Shown: positions 1-12,224 of the stretch, one piece after another
Numbering within the stretch: the first letter of the stretch is position 1
Layout of the letters: each line of letters opens with the position of its first letter
NCBI GenBank assembly: GCA_030248135.1
Contig: JASANC010003791.1
Coordinates: forward strand, 18,650-82,649
Direction: 5' to 3'
DNA: 64,000 nt
Source: Theristus sp. LFF4_11
Lineage: Eukaryota; Nematoda; Chromadorea; Monhysterida; Xyalidae
The notes under the pieces: generated by a model
Told to the model about the DNA's origin: nothing
The model's database searches: none
The model's input: the letters and a program-made list of their open reading frames with translations, nothing else
Program-made: the position numbers and the translations under genes

Positions 1-255
1 AAATCGAAAAACATGGAGTACGTCGGTCAAAATGACCAAATAATGACATGTACCTAAGCACACAAAGAAGTTGGGAAGAAAATTTGGTTTGAACTTTCAA
101 AAAATTATGCCATAAATCGAATTTTCAGAGCAAAGTAGAAGAAAAATTTTTCAAATTTTTTTTTTAAGTTTGAAAAAAAAAATCCAAATTTTTTTTTAAA
201 AAAAAAACGAAAAAAAAATAAAAAAAAATTTTTTTTTTCAAAGCCCCTAACCCTA
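1..255 (-). mobile_element. hAT-type non-autonomous element, partial, cut by window edge
   Basis: This stretch is nearly identical to 62690-62921 and to the reverse complement of 50805-51060. It ends at 255 in the family's terminal motif CCCCTAACCCTA. Only the end carrying the A/T-rich homopolymer block is inside the window; the rest lies to the left. It contains no coding sequence. Assignment to hAT rests on the complete copy at 50805-51845, which has an 8-bp target duplication. Confidence 0.7.
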
Positions 256-945
256 GGCCGAACCCCAAAGCTTTTGGGGGTAAGGGGGTGAAAAAAATTA
301 AAAAAAAATTTGCACATGATAAAAATAGGCAAAAATGTTCCTATATTATGTTCTGTTATGTTCACATGGTACCTGATATATGGGTCATATTGGCGTCGTT
401 TTTTTGTCAAAAAAACTAAAATAACCTGTTTCATTTGCATTTGAAACGGAAAAAGACCATTTGCAATGTGTCTTGAATGGTTTGCAGTGATTTTCTGAGT
501 GAATATCTTGACCTCTGTTTACTAGCTAAACAACTCTTCTCATTGCCGTTTAATGATTGGTTAAAAAGTCTTATTGCAAAGCTACTTTTTGATGTTTTGC
601 ATAAATGTTTGAGCGGTACGGTCATTCGGATTTCTATTTTTCTTATCGACACGACAGCCTTTTACCGAAATCAGCCATCAAGTTCGCTGTTCGGGCTCGG
701 CCCAAAAAGCTTTTCTTTTCCATTCCGCTCCGCTTCTTCACTGTTTTAGTTTTAGTTTTCTTTTAGACCACAACAGAAACAACGTTTTAGCAACATAAAA
801 AAGTGACAATAAAGCAAGTAAGCCCAGAAAATAATAAAAGACAGGCCTTGAATAGAGTCTTTTCGACCAGCCAGCTGTTGCCTTCGATCATAAAAAGCCA
901 AACGCAACAAAATCTTCGAGATAAGAAAAACTGAGCCAACAGAAA
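256..945. other. Upstream region of the chitin-binding gene, no gene seen
   Basis: No convincing coding exon is visible. The region contains A/T-rich sequence and, close to the downstream ATG, a T-rich stretch followed by an A-rich leader. The short open frames here look random in composition. It presumably holds the promoter and 5' UTR of the gene at 946, but I see no clear TATA box. Confidence 0.5.
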
Positions 946-3900
946 ATGTTCGTGGCGCCGTCGTCGCTGCTGGTGGTGGTGCTGCTCGTCGCGTCGTTGT
1001 CGTTGTTCGTTCGATCGCAGAACTCCGGCGCGGGTCGCCCGGGACAACCGCCACTGAATCTCGTGCTGATCGCGCGCAACTTCTGCATCAGTCGCACGTC
1101 GCCGGCGAACTACCGTAATCCACTGGCGTTCTGCTCGCAGTCGTTCCTGTCGTGCGTTGCGCGCAATCCGAACGCGCTGATCGACAACTGTCCGGCTGGC
1201 ACGATCTTCGACGACACTCGCGACAGCTGCCAGGCGGCGGCGCTGGTCGTCGGCTGCGGCCGGTCGGAGCCGATCGAGGCGACCACGCAGTCGAGCACCG
1301 GAAGTTTGTGTGCACAGCACAGGAGTTTTTTTTTGTGGTTTAGGACGGGAAGCTGATAAAAACGAAGCTAAGATTGTTTTACTGTGCCAACCGTAGCTGT
1401 ATACAGGTGACCGAACTGTCTGTGAAACATGTCACGCTTCAATTTGTCTCACTGGTTGGCTTGTTAAAGCCAGCTCGATGCATCCGATTAGCAGCATGGT
1501 CAGAGTCAGACTCAAGTGCACGAATGCACAACTGCAGACACACACACACGTTTCTCTGCGAGCCAACCCACCACCACCAATGTTCCTATTTCCTATCCAT
1601 TCCCTATTGCAGCGGTGCAATGTCGCCCGACGGGCAGCTATTTCGTCGCGAACCCTCGCGAGCCGTGTTCCCCGTTGTATTTCGGCTGCGCCAACGGCGA
1701 ATCATACGCGTTGACGTGCTCCACGGGCAACCTGGCGTTCGACGTCGCCAGCAGCCGTTGTCTGTCGCAGGACGTCGTCGCCGCGTGCGCCTCCGCACCG
1801 CGCACCACCACCGTCGATCCGGCGACGTTGCCGCGTTTGTGCTTTTGTTGATTTTGGTTTTGGTTTTGGTTTTGGTTAATCCTTTGCCACCCCACCCTGC
1901 CTCGTGGTCGTACAGCCAGAAATGGCATTTTGTTTTTTTTTCTCTGCGTACGCAACGCACGTATGGAAACGACAGTTAACAAATGGTCCGGTGTCCTGCC
2001 ATTTAGAGATCGTGTCGTCGTGGGCCGGTTTTCGCTACGTCTACAGTAATCTGACAGCTTACGTATAAGGCCGTGGCCAGTGGCCATCATACGCACAAAG
2101 CAAGCGCCATTTCCGGCACCGAACCATGATCAAATTATTCTTCCTTTGAGAAAGAACGGCGTCAGCTTGCGGATCCATTCCAGAATGTACTGCGGCGGGG
2201 CGTGTGCGTGCCGGTCAGTGAATGAATCACGCATGCACATGTGTCATTGCCAATCATCTTTCTGTGCCGTCAGGCTTGCCGTGCCCGGGCGTCGCCCCGT
2301 TCACCTTCTTCCGTGACCCTGTGCGCGCGTGCTCCACCAAGTTCTACGCGTGCACCGGCGGCGACTTCGCCGACCAGCAGATGTGCGCGCCGAACATGTA
2401 CTTCGACCCGCAACTGAACGAGTGCCATCTGTTCTTCGACGTGCCCGTCTGCTCCGGACAACCGCGGCCCCCTTCGCTGCCCGGCAGTGCGGCCGCCGCG
2501 AGTCCGGGCGAATTCTCGCCGGCCGCTTTCGATATCAGTGCGGGTTTTTTTGGAATTGAATGGTTTTTTTTGTTTGTTATTGGAGCACCAGCATGCTTTT
2601 CACGTCCACTTTTGGAACACGGAACTCGATGGTACTTCTATGGTCGTTGAGGGTTGGTGTGATGAAATGTCGGAACAGCATTCTGCAGTCACCACGCAAA
2701 CACGCCATCACATGTCGTTCTGCGTACAGTCCATCTGGAAAATGACGTGACGGGATGCATATGCAACATGACGGGATGACCAACCAATCAGCGCTGAGAG
2801 TTGCTCATGGCCAACCAATGAGCGCTGATAGATGCAATGACCAACCAATCAGCTAGTTGCATATAATTAGCGAGGTAGACTGTGGGTGCCGAAAGCTGAT
2901 CCGCCGAGTGTGTGTGTCTTTCTTGCCGGTGCAATATACCCGCGCGACGCTATGGGTGGAGGGAGGGACCCGTGCGCTTGCATGACCTGCGGAGTATTGC
3001 GTATTACCCAAGGCCACTGTGCCATTCTGTTGTGTCGCTTGTCCAGGTTTCTGCGACACTCGTGCCCCGGGCAACTACGCCAACCAAGACCAACCGTGTT
3101 CGTCGTTCTTCATTTCGTGCGGCGGCGCACGCGCCAACCACCAGATCACGTTCTGCCCGCAGGGCACCTTCTACGATCCGCAGGTCGACCAGTGCGCCTT
3201 CTTTCACCAGGTTCGTTTCTGTTTTTTATGTTTTGTCAACTGCGTTTCGAACTGAATTGAACTTGCCACGCACGCCTGCGGGCGCACAGAAAACTGGAGC
3301 ATCAATTGCGAAATCGCGTTACGAATATTGATTCCTTGTAATGTGCGCTCCGCGTTTCGCCTGCACGTTCCTGAGAAGCGCGATTCAATTTGGTGTTTTT
3401 TCTGTGAAAACTTCTTTTGAGTGTCAGTGAATCCCGATCCGGAGATGCTTTCATGTTTTTTTCCACAATGTTGAACGAGCAAATGATCCACCAATCAATT
3501 GCTCCTTGACGTTAGTGCAACGGACCTGACAGCCGCATCGGAACTGGCTTTAGTGAGAACGGTTTTTCCATGTTTTCCGGAAATTGGGCATCAGCGGTCC
3601 GCTTGTGCGAAATGGCGAGTGCACATCATTTCCACAGCATTCTTGCACTTTTCCTTTGCCCGTTTTTCAGATCCCCGTCTGCTCCGGTCGCCCTCGTCTG
3701 AGTGACTCTGCGCTGGAGGCCGCCAACCGCCCGGACGTTCGCGACGCCGCCCGTGGCTTCCTTCGACCGGCCGATCGCTTTGCCGCCGAACGTCTCGCAG
3801 ACCGCGCCGGCGGATTCATACCGGACGCCGCTGGCACTGCCGGTAAATGAACGGAGCCTTTCCCGTTTCTTTGTGTAGTACTCGAAATTTCGGTGTGAGC

Positions 3901-6900
3901 CCCGATGATCCAGCGCTGCGATCAAATCATGCTCAAGTCAGGTCACCTGATTTCCGAAGCAGGCATGTCTGTGGGGGACGGTCGTGTGGAGAACACTGAA
4001 TGCAATACTCTGTTCCCTCATTACAACGGACTCATTTTGTGTTCACGGTGAGACCGGCTCTTAAAATTGACAGGCGCACGTGGCGGTGCGGCGGGCGGCG
4101 GCACGTTAGTCGCTTTCAGCCCGTCCGGCACCGCCGGCTCCGGCCGTTTGCGTCCGGGCGGCAGTGTTGGTGCTGGTGGCCGACCGGGCGCCTTTGACCC
4201 GTCCGGCCCGGGACTCTTCGGTGCTCGTGAGTCGTTGTGTGCTGCGCGTTTTAGAGATTCAATTTCGGATTTTTTGAGGGTTTCTGTAGCCAAACTGTAT
4301 CCGTCTTCGTGAATTCCATGGTGATCAGGTCCATGTAGCTATGTCTGTTCGAATGGACGGTGTGTTTCAACAACTTTATTTGCCTTTTTTGTGGCTGCCC
4401 CCGCCCCGCCGGTTTTAGTAACGTGAAGGTTTTTATTTATCGAGATTCGTACCACGTTTGTTCGAACGTGACACGTCTGTTTTGATTGAATCGACGGCGT
4501 TTTTCGTTTGAATGACTTTTTCTTCTAACAAACAACTTGGCACAGGTGGCGCGGCAGGCTCGCCCATCGCGAACAGCATTCTCGTGGCTGCCGCCGCCGC
4601 CGCCGCCGACGAGTATTTCTCGGACGATGTGCTCGCAACTGGCGGCAACACGCCCATCACGAATCAAGGTGCCGTTTGGGGTTTGCTGAATGTTGCGAAT
4701 GTTGAATGAAGCGAAAATGTCCGTGTGTATGATCTTTTATTTTGGTCCCGCAACTCAATGCGCTCATAGATGGATGAACAGTGTTCATGGGTGACGCGGG
4801 AATTCAAAATTGGTAGGTGAAGTGATCCGAGTCGCCCACATAGGGCCGAGTCACTTAGGTGACTTTGAATAACCACTTAAATATTGAAACCGTTTCCTTT
4901 CTACGTCTGCACGCGCATTCAGTCGCAGAACTTCAGTCGAACAAAATGATAATAGGAGTGTGCCCGGAATGAACGAAAGCGAAATGTGGAAAATCGAACT
5001 GAAAATTACAGCGATCGACGAGAACTTCAGCTGCGTCGGCCTCGACAACGGCAACTACCCGGCCGGCACCTGTGCGCCGTTTTTCTTCTTCTGCAACCAG
5101 GGACGTGCGACCCGGGCTGACTGCCCCAGTGGTCGCCTGTACAGCAGGTTGCGAGGGGGTGGGGCTGGGGTGTTTTTTTGCTGGGTGGGTGCGACATTTT
5201 GGAGCTCTGCTCAGGCACGGCCAGTGCTTGCAGTATTCATGTTGCTTGTTTACCACAGTCTATCTGCTAATATATGCAACTAGCTGATTGGTTAGTTATA
5301 GCAACTCTCAGCGCTGATTGCTTAATCATGAGCAGTTCTCAGCGCTGATTGGTTGGTCATCACGTCATGTTGCATATATTGTCCAGATGAACTGTAGTTG
5401 ATAGTTTGTTTTGAAAGTGTGGAATCATCGCTTCCATCCACAGTGATCGTATCTCGCTGTGTGTTTCGATGCGTTTTCTGTTGTGTCTGGTAACACATTT
5501 TTTCTCCACACTGACCGGTGTGCCTCAGCATGCGGTTTCTCTTGTGGAAATATTTGACTGCAGTCAGCAGGTGCACGTTACCGGGGGGGGGGGGCGTATT
5601 CAAACGGGGCGTCGGTGTCTCGTGGTCGTGGCAATCCTAGCACTAACTAAATTATAGGGAATCAGCTGATTCGTTGGTGATTTCGGTGTGCGTGCATTCT
5701 GTGCAAGCCAACACTCCGCCGCACAGCAGCAACGCCTGCCAAGAGCGCATGCATGCACGTGACCACCAAGCAACCAATCAGCAGATTCCCTATAACTTCG
5801 CACGTTGCTCCCCTCTGCTCAGACAAGCGGACGCGTGTCTCGAGCCGTCGCTGGTCGCCGGCTGTCCGGAGTCGGACGTGGCCGCACGTCAGAATCCGTG
5901 CATCGGCCGGCCGAACGGCTTCCACCCGATCGACTGCCGCAATTTCGTGGTGTGCCGCGCGCAACAGCCGTTCCTGCAGTCGTGCCCCTCAGACACGGTC
6001 TTCCACGCGAATCGCAATCAGTGCCTGCCGCCCGATGAGGTGCCAGCGCCGTGCGGTAGCATGAGGGGTGCGTCTCGGTTGCTTTGCTGGCTTGCTTGCT
6101 GGCTTTTTCGGTTGATGGCGATCTGTGGTTTGTGTAAGTTTCCGTGGTTACCCTCGACACTCAGTTCTGCGTTCGGCAAGACGGGAGTCATTTTGTAAGA
6201 GCAAATGGTTTTGTGTTATTTGACAAGAAACCCGGTTGCTCCGCCACTTTTTCCATTTTATTGCGCGCGAAAACCAGAAAACTTCGCAATCGAACTGTCT
6301 GAACGAGCGTCCACATTTCCCCATCAGACATGCCGCCGTTCAGTTGCGCGCGTCGTCGCGCCGGCTTCTACCGCGATCCGGACGACTGCCAGACGTTCTA
6401 TTTCTGTCGACTGAACGGCGTCCAGTGGGAGTTCCGGTGTAATCCCGGTTTCGCGTTCGACACAACTGCGGAGGAGTGTCGCGCACAGCCGCTCGTCAAC
6501 GGGTGCACGCCGCCCGGCAGCAGTTGAGGGGATTCCATTTGCGATTGATTTTCATTTGCGGTTTAGTTCTTCTCCATATGCAATTTAGCGGATGTGTTGG
6601 TTTGGTTGGTGCACGCGTGCTGCACGAATTCTGTGTGCAGAGGCGGAGTCTGGCCTGTACAGAATGCATGCGTGCATGCATCACGTGTGTGCACCTATCA
6701 ACCAATCAGCTGACTGCACATGAAACTGCACCGCCTCGCCAGTGGCTGGCATTACGCTGCACTGGCTGCGATGACGATAGCTCAGAACCACAGGGTTACT
6801 ATGGAATACGCAATAATATGCAATGGAATAATAGTTACACTATGGAATAATAAAAAAAAAGTTTTGTTGATGCAAAATGCGTCGCTCCAATCCAATCGCA

Positions 6901-7077
6901 GACATGGAGATCTGCGATCGCAACGGCGACGGCCAGTTCGCGCACCCGGACGACTGTCACGTGTCGGTCGTCTGCATGAACGGCCAGGCGTTCGTGTTGC
7001 CCTGTCAGAATCCGGCGTTGCCGCGGTTCGACGTCGACTTCGGCGGCTGCGTACCGGCGAATGCGGAGTGCCAGTGA
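946..7077 (+). CDS. Secreted multi-domain chitin-binding protein with eight peritrophin-A (ChtBD2) domains
   Basis: Predicted 737-aa extracellular protein. Exons: 946-1303, 1613-1834, 2274-2543, 3047-3210, 3671-3842, 4074-4226, 4546-4668, 5012-5147, 5823-6067, 6328-6522, 6902-7077. All introns are GT..AG and phases agree. Residues 1 to about 24 are a hydrophobic signal peptide. Eight six-cysteine ChtBD2 modules follow: four before and four after a Gly/Ala/Pro-rich linker at roughly 345-490 that includes a short poly-Ala run. Each module has the family pattern of Cys spacing with aromatic residues around the central cysteines, as in FYACTGG or FYFCRLNG. Such proteins bind chitin in cuticle, peritrophic matrix or eggshell. 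The architecture resembles nematode eggshell CBD/CPG proteins and arthropod peritrophins, but I cannot assign an orthologue. There is no membrane anchor. Several introns carry MITEs. The start is the first ATG before the signal peptide. Confidence 0.88.
2722..2885. repeat. MITE with CCAATCAGCGCTGA core, copy 1
   Basis: Lies in intron 3 of the chitin-binding gene. It begins TACAGTCCATCTGG and ends with the near-inverse GGTAGACTGTGG. Inside are three copies of a CCAATCAGC/CCAATGAGC box. The same sequence occurs inverted at 5255-5400. TA next to CAGT at the end suggests a Tc1/mariner/pogo-type miniature element. Confidence 0.65.
5255..5400. repeat. MITE with CCAATCAGCGCTGA core, copy 2 (inverted)
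   Basis: Reverse-complement copy of the element at 2722-2885, in intron 8 of the same gene. It starts CACAGTCTATCTGC and ends CCAGATGAACTGTAG. The two copies differ by scattered substitutions and small indels, so this is not a recent duplication. Confidence 0.65.
5648..5796. repeat. CAGCTGATTGG-family MITE just before an exon
   Basis: Inverted-repeat element. The left arm has TTATAGGGAATCAGCTGATT and the right arm AATCAGCAGATTCCCTATAA. The central part contains ATGCATGCACGTGACC. Its right arm ends about 26 bp before exon 9 of the chitin-binding gene, so the element is part of the 3' splice-site neighbourhood. Confidence 0.7.
6578..6722. repeat. CAGCTGATTGG-family MITE
   Basis: Inverted-repeat element in intron 10 of the chitin-binding gene. 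The right arm reads CCAACCAATCAGCTGACTGC; the left arm has the weaker inverse. The middle holds the GGCGGAGTCTGGCC and GCATGCATCACGTG blocks shared by other copies in this window. Confidence 0.6.
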
Positions 7078-7453
7078 TTGTTTTTTGTTTTTTTTTTGTT
7101 TCTCATGTGTTTATTTTGCTCAAGTTTGTCACTTTTCTTCCGAAGAAATACTTGACCAACAACATCGAGTGTTTTTTTTACTATCGATTTCTTCTTGTAT
7201 TGTTTTTTTTTTCAAATTATCCGCAACGATGGTGACTTTTTCGAAGTTTTTGCACACGCAGTGTGATGATTGTTGAATGGTCGTAATTTGTTGGCAGCTC
7301 TCTGGAGTACGAGTACCAACCCCTGCGCACCGGTTTTCTCACGTTCCTTCGAATGACGCGTGTTTGATGAACTAATGGGTCTCCTGATTTTCAAGGAAGC
7401 GGTGTCGTGAGAACACCCAAGAGTTCATAAGAACACCCGCTTCATCCATTTCA

Positions 7454-7459
7454 AATAAA
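7454..7459 (+). terminator. Poly(A) signal of the chitin-binding gene
   Basis: AATAAA about 380 bp downstream of the stop codon. A second AATAAA lies near 8211. The first is the more likely signal for this gene. Confidence 0.45.
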
Positions 7460-8280
7460 CTGAAGGCACATCGCAAATTGTGTTGAGACCACATACATGC
7501 TCCCGTGCTGTACTCCGGAGACTCAGTAATTGCCAATCGACTTTATGCAACTTGTGCGTGTTCTTTGTGTTTTGCTCAGTTCTGCGCTTTTCATTTTGTT
7601 TTTGTTTTTAGTTCAATAAGTTTCAGTTGTTTCAGGGCTATAAACATTAAGATTCGGCAATCCATACCCATAGCAAAATGCGTACGTACACTCATGCCTG
7701 ATCTCTGGATTTTGTTAGATTTATGTTTTTTTCTTTTGTTTTTTCCTAATTGTGTTGGAGCAACAAACTTTTAGGGCGGTTGGTAAAATTGTGGATTCTG
7801 GTTTTTGTTGGATTTTATGCGCAGGCTGGCTTTTTCGATTCGGTGCAGCTTCCAAATAGTAATCTCAAGGGTTATGTTCAAATGAAACAAGATGTGTATT
7901 GCTGTTCCGGTTGTTGGTGAAACAGTTTTGTGAGTGCTTGTTTTTTATTTTTCGGGTTGTACGTTCATGAATTCCAGTCGTGTCGTTTTGTAAAAAAGTT
8001 TTTTGCCTTGTTTGTCTGTTTTTTGTGATTTAGTTCGTTTTAAAATTTCTGCTCATAAACTCACTTTTTTGTTCAAATGTTCAATCTTTGCTGTGATGAT
8101 ACAAGCGTTTTTCTAGTATTTTTGAGCTCGCTGCATTTTGAACCATTTTGTTTCCACGAGAGATATAAATGTTCTTGGTTTTGGTTTGTTGTTGCTGAAA
8201 TTCACAACCAATAAAACACGAGTTTTCGGTAGCGATACATTCTAGAGACGTAGTCGTCTGAAATGGTGATGGTGATCACG

Positions 8281-8575
8281 TGATGCATGCATTCTGTGCA
8301 AACCAAACCAAACTGCCATGACCAACCAATCAGCTAGTTGCATATATTAGCGAGATAGACTGTAGATATGTTACAGTCGAACTCTAAATTATAAAGAATC
8401 AGCTGACTGGTTGGTGGTCACGTGATGCCTGCTTTCTGTGCAGATATCGTTGTGGCACGTCGTCTGTCGGAGTCTGTCGTCCTGCACAGAAAGCATGTGC
8501 GTCACGTCACGACATGTACAGTCGAAGTCTAAATTATTGGTTGATGGTCATGTCGTGACGTGACAGCGCTACCCC
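8281..8575. repeat. Cluster of MITE fragments
   Basis: At least three pieces abut. One is CCAACCAATCAGCTAGTTGC, matching the 2722 family. One starts TACAGTCGAACTCTAAATTA near 8375 with the CAGCTGACTGG core. A second TACAGTCGAAG end lies near 8519. The TA-CAGTCGAAC terminus resembles pogo/Tigger-type inverted repeats. Confidence 0.6.
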
Positions 8576-8909
8576 CCGCCGTTACGGTCAATTTATCAAG
8601 ACTAAAGTTGGCGTTTTGCAACAATTGATCAGAAGTGTTGCCTTTTTGACATTCACACTCTAAAAGGCCGTGGCTTAGGTTAGGGTAAGCGATCACTTCT
8701 ATGGTAAATCAACAACAGTCGGTTAAAGCAGCTCAAAATCAAAATGCAATGCATTTTCAGTCCGCGTCGTAGGCAAGGTCAAAAGGGAAAACCAACTCAA
8801 AAATAATAGTTGTATTTATCAGCTAACCGTGCCGTAGGCACGGGTCAATTGGCTTGTTTGCTTCAATATAATGCACAGCAATTGCTCAAGCACCCAAATA
8901 GTAAAGTAG

Positions 8910-8916
8910 TATAAAT
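8910..8916 (+). promoter_or_regulatory. Possible TATA box of the membrane-protein gene
   Basis: TATAAAT lies 122 bp upstream of the ATG at 9038, followed by a short leader without upstream ATGs in good context. Position and sequence fit a TATA box, but nothing else confirms it. Confidence 0.35.
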
Positions 8917-9037
8917 TCCCCGTTCGATTCGGGTTTTCCGTAATCTCCCTTTTTCACTGAAATCCACATTTTTTCACTCGATACAGTGCACTGGTTTCTC
9001 CAATCCCCAAAATCAAAAACAAAGTGTCACAATCATC

Positions 9038-11553
9038 ATGACTGAATCGACAGCAACAACATTATTCTGTGTTGAGACGTTGTATCCCATTCAATACTGG
9101 TCCACATGTGCTTCACGAAACAGCAGTAACCCGGCAGTCTTCATTGTGACGTCGATTGGTTGCCTCGTTGGTTTCGTTGTGTCGGCGCTGCTGATTGGCT
9201 GCTGTCTGAAGCGGCGGCGTCGGCGTCGAACTCGCCGTGGCGGCGGGCGCAACAGTCCGGACGCAAAGAATAAACGATCGAAGTCGAAGGAGGATGTGAG
9301 GTGTGCGCGTGCGTACGATTAGCTGATTGGTTGGTTGGTGTTGGTGCACACGTGATGCGTGCATTCCGTGCGGGCGTATATTGCTGTGGAGGTGGAGTCA
9401 GGCATGTACAGAGTGCACGCATTCCATGTGCATCAACCAATCAGGGTACACAAATTGACTGCATGTCATTCGGACTGGTTTGATGTATGGTTAGTTGAGT
9501 GCAATAATGAGTTTTGAGTGTGAGTGAGTCCACGCGGGATCACCGAAAAAACGCTCCTAAGCACCTCGGTTTCCTGATGTGCTTTCATTCAAAAGGCTTG
9601 ACGTAGGTATCCGACTTGAATACGACATGAGTGCACGTGAAGAAAAACCAAAAAAAACAAACCGCACCACAAAAAATTGTCATCGCACCAGGCGCAGTCG
9701 AAGTGCAGAGGGCCAGGGCAGGAAGAAGCCGTCGAAGGCGAAGAGTCGCCCAAGCGGCTCGAAGGAGAACGGCAAGCACGATCGAATGCGGGACGCCGAC
9801 CGTAATACGGCCGAGGCAGAGGACTCCGAGTATCCGAAGGCGGCCGTCAAGACGAGACCGTCGTCGTTCGGTGGTGCCACCGAGTCAGGTTGTTTGCCCA
9901 GCCTCTGTCCACTGTTCGGCGCGACATTCTTTTTTCATTGAATTGTTGACAACCGAAGCGGCATATTCATGAAGCAGTATTTCGTGACGCGTAGCAGTGT
10001 TAAAACATAGCTATACGCGGTCATCAATAAATACTGCTTCATGAATGCCGCTTAACGTTGTCAGCAGCGCCCGGCCCAAAATTTCTCGATGAGCTGTTTT
10101 CCGATCGTATTCAATAAGATCGATTTTGCTCTGAGAAAAAGACCATTCCTTGGCTGTCATGTGGAAAAATTGAACTCCGAAAACTTGCGGGTTGCCTTTC
10201 TCTCGAGTCTTTGAGTGCTGTCTCGATTCGCGTATAGCTGTTTGTTTTTTTAAAGTTTTTGCTGTTACATTCACGCGCGACCAGTGCACAAGCCTGCAAA
10301 GTCTGCAAGCGAGCAAAAAGCGGTTCACCTTCCGTAATTATTGCTCTCCGATTATTCCATATCGACGAAGAGCAATTATTCACTAAAAGTCCACAATTCA
10401 GATTCAGGCGAACCGACCGACAACGAAGAACGCAAAAGCAAACGAAAACGAAAGAAGAAGATCATACCGAAGAAGCGCATTGATCCAGTCGACGAGACAA
10501 AGGTGGCTAGACGCGTACAGTTCTGTCCACAATTTTTTTTGGAACAACATCAACGGGGCGTAACGTGTACACACACCCAGAAACTGCACAAAATAAAAAA
10601 TACGCACAGGTGAAAGAGTTCAAAAAGGGCAAGCGCGCCAAGAAACACGATCCGCACTATCGAACGATGTACAGGGTGCCGGACATTGACGAGCAGACGC
10701 ACAACGTTGACGACGACAAACAGCCGGAGGAGAAAAACGAACTCATAATGTTTGCGACTCCGAACAGAGCCGCCACCACCTCGCGATCACCAAGCAACAT
10801 GGTGGTGCCGCAGAAGCAGATCGATTCGGTCGACCCGTTCAAGGTGTGAGCGACTTGTGTGTTTGGCTGTGTGTTGATCGTTTTTGTGATGTTTGTGTAA
10901 AAACCGGTCGCTTTTCGCAGAATACAGAGCTCGTGAACAAACATGGAACGTGAGATGCAAGAAAACATGTTTTTAACCACAAATAAGTTGTTTGATTTCA
11001 GCCAATCTGAATACATTATTCGTTTATAAAGTTTCGCAAGCTCTGTATTCCGAGCAAAATCAGTGACAGGTTTTTAAACAAACGTTCGGATATAATAGAG
11101 TAAATATGGCAGCTTTTTTCAGGGTGCAAGCAGCGCGCGAAATTTGAATGAAACTAAAAAGACGTTCAGAAAATCAATTGTGTGCCAAATTTTACGTGTT
11201 TTTTAACTGATGGATTCTTCATGCTATTCTGTTCATTCTTTCTCCGTTGCACACATGATTGAGAATTATGTTGGCGTTCTTGAAAAAGACAACTCCTAGT
11301 CTGCGACTGATCCCGCCTTGATGGACTGCCTTATTAATTCGGCCACATTGTACTTGACTTTTTCACACACACACACACACACACACACAAACGCGCGTTT
11401 TGCCATAAAATCGTGCCACTTCACCAGGCGAATCTGATCAAAAGAGGCAAGAGAGCGAAGAAACACGATCCGGAATATCAGACGATGGCGGGTGTTCCGA
11501 GCCTCGTGACGCCGACCAACATGTCGCAGACTGTGGGCGAGACCAGTCGATGA
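9038..11553 (+). CDS. Small single-pass membrane protein with a long basic cytoplasmic tail
   Basis: Predicted 306 aa. Exons: 9038-9300, 9692-9888 (a start at 9698 is equally possible and in frame), 10402-10502, 10610-10843, 11428-11553. All are GT..AG with phases kept. There is no signal peptide. Residues 33-56 form one hydrophobic segment (IVTSIGCLVGFVVSALLIGC), followed at once by a run of arginines. By the positive-inside rule the 32-residue N-terminus is outside and the tail inside. The tail is hydrophilic and very rich in Lys, Arg and Ser, with several KRKRKKK-like stretches. The last two exons repeat one motif, GKRAKKHDP-x-Y-x-TM, which suggests exon duplication. I do not recognise the family and assign no function. 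Confidence 0.7.
9311..9475. repeat. CAGCTGATTGG-family MITE
   Basis: Begins directly after exon 1 of the membrane-protein gene, with GATTAGCTGATTGGTTGG, then CACGTGATGCGTGCATTC. The right arm is GCATTCCATGTGCATCAACC followed by AATCAGG. The donor of exon 1 (AG|GTGTGC) lies only a few bases before it. Confidence 0.6.
9957..10054. repeat. Short palindromic hairpin element, TTAA family, copy 1
   Basis: Arms are AAGCGGCATATTCATGAAGC and the inverse, GCTTCATGAATGCCGCTT. The left TTAA is decayed and the right one (CTTAAC) is kept. About 100 bp with no coding capacity. Other copies lie at 12940, 21668 and 29184. Confidence 0.7.
11364..11389. repeat. (CA)n microsatellite
   Basis: Thirteen CA dinucleotides in intron 4 of the membrane-protein gene. 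Confidence 0.95.
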
Positions 11554-12224
11554 TTCAGAAACGCAATTGTGCTAACAAACTATTCTGACGAAATATGTGG
11601 TGTACACGATACAAAAACGAACAGTACAATACAAAAACATTGCGTTTATTGGCAAAATCAAAAATTGATCTATCTGCATATCTTGATTACGGTTGCTATT
11701 CATAACACATTTATGTTCGTGCATCATCAGTTTCTCAGCAACTGTGAGATTAGATACACGTGCCCGACTCTTTGTGGTGTGACCGTTCGGGAACTGATTT
11801 TTTTTGCACAAAATGCACGAAGGGTTATGGGGGTCAGAGAAACTGCAACTCACCTTTCGAACAATTAGAACTCAGCGCTTCATACGTATTCATTCATAGT
11901 TCTTTCGAATACTATCTGTTTTTATCCCCCAAAAAACAGATTGACTGATTGAAAACGTTCATCTGCAGTGGCAACATCAGCCGCACGAGCATTGGGAACT
12001 GAGACTCTTACCACTCATCCATGAAACAAAGCGGCCAAAGGGCTAGAGGGTCGGGGCTTTGGCTAAGTTCATGTACATTTTCCGACCAAAAAAATGGCTG
12101 AAGCGTTAGGGACGTTGGATGGATGGGAAACGTTCATACAGCCGTAAGAGTCACGTGTTAGAGGCCAAAAAACTGGAACGAGAGGCTAGAGAGTAGTCTT
12201 GGGCAACATGCTTGTTGCTGTTGT

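Larger units (their letters stand above)
7078..9037. other. Spacer between the two plus-strand genes
   Basis: Holds the presumed 3' UTR of the chitin-binding gene up to about 7480, then T-rich sequence without a convincing exon, a MITE cluster near 8281-8575, and the putative promoter of the next gene. Open frames here are short and low in complexity. Confidence 0.5.

Noticed and set aside
1..255. CCCTAACCCTA at the left edge as a telomere
   Set aside because: Only about one and a half repeat units, and they are the terminal repeat of a dispersed element also found inside the window.
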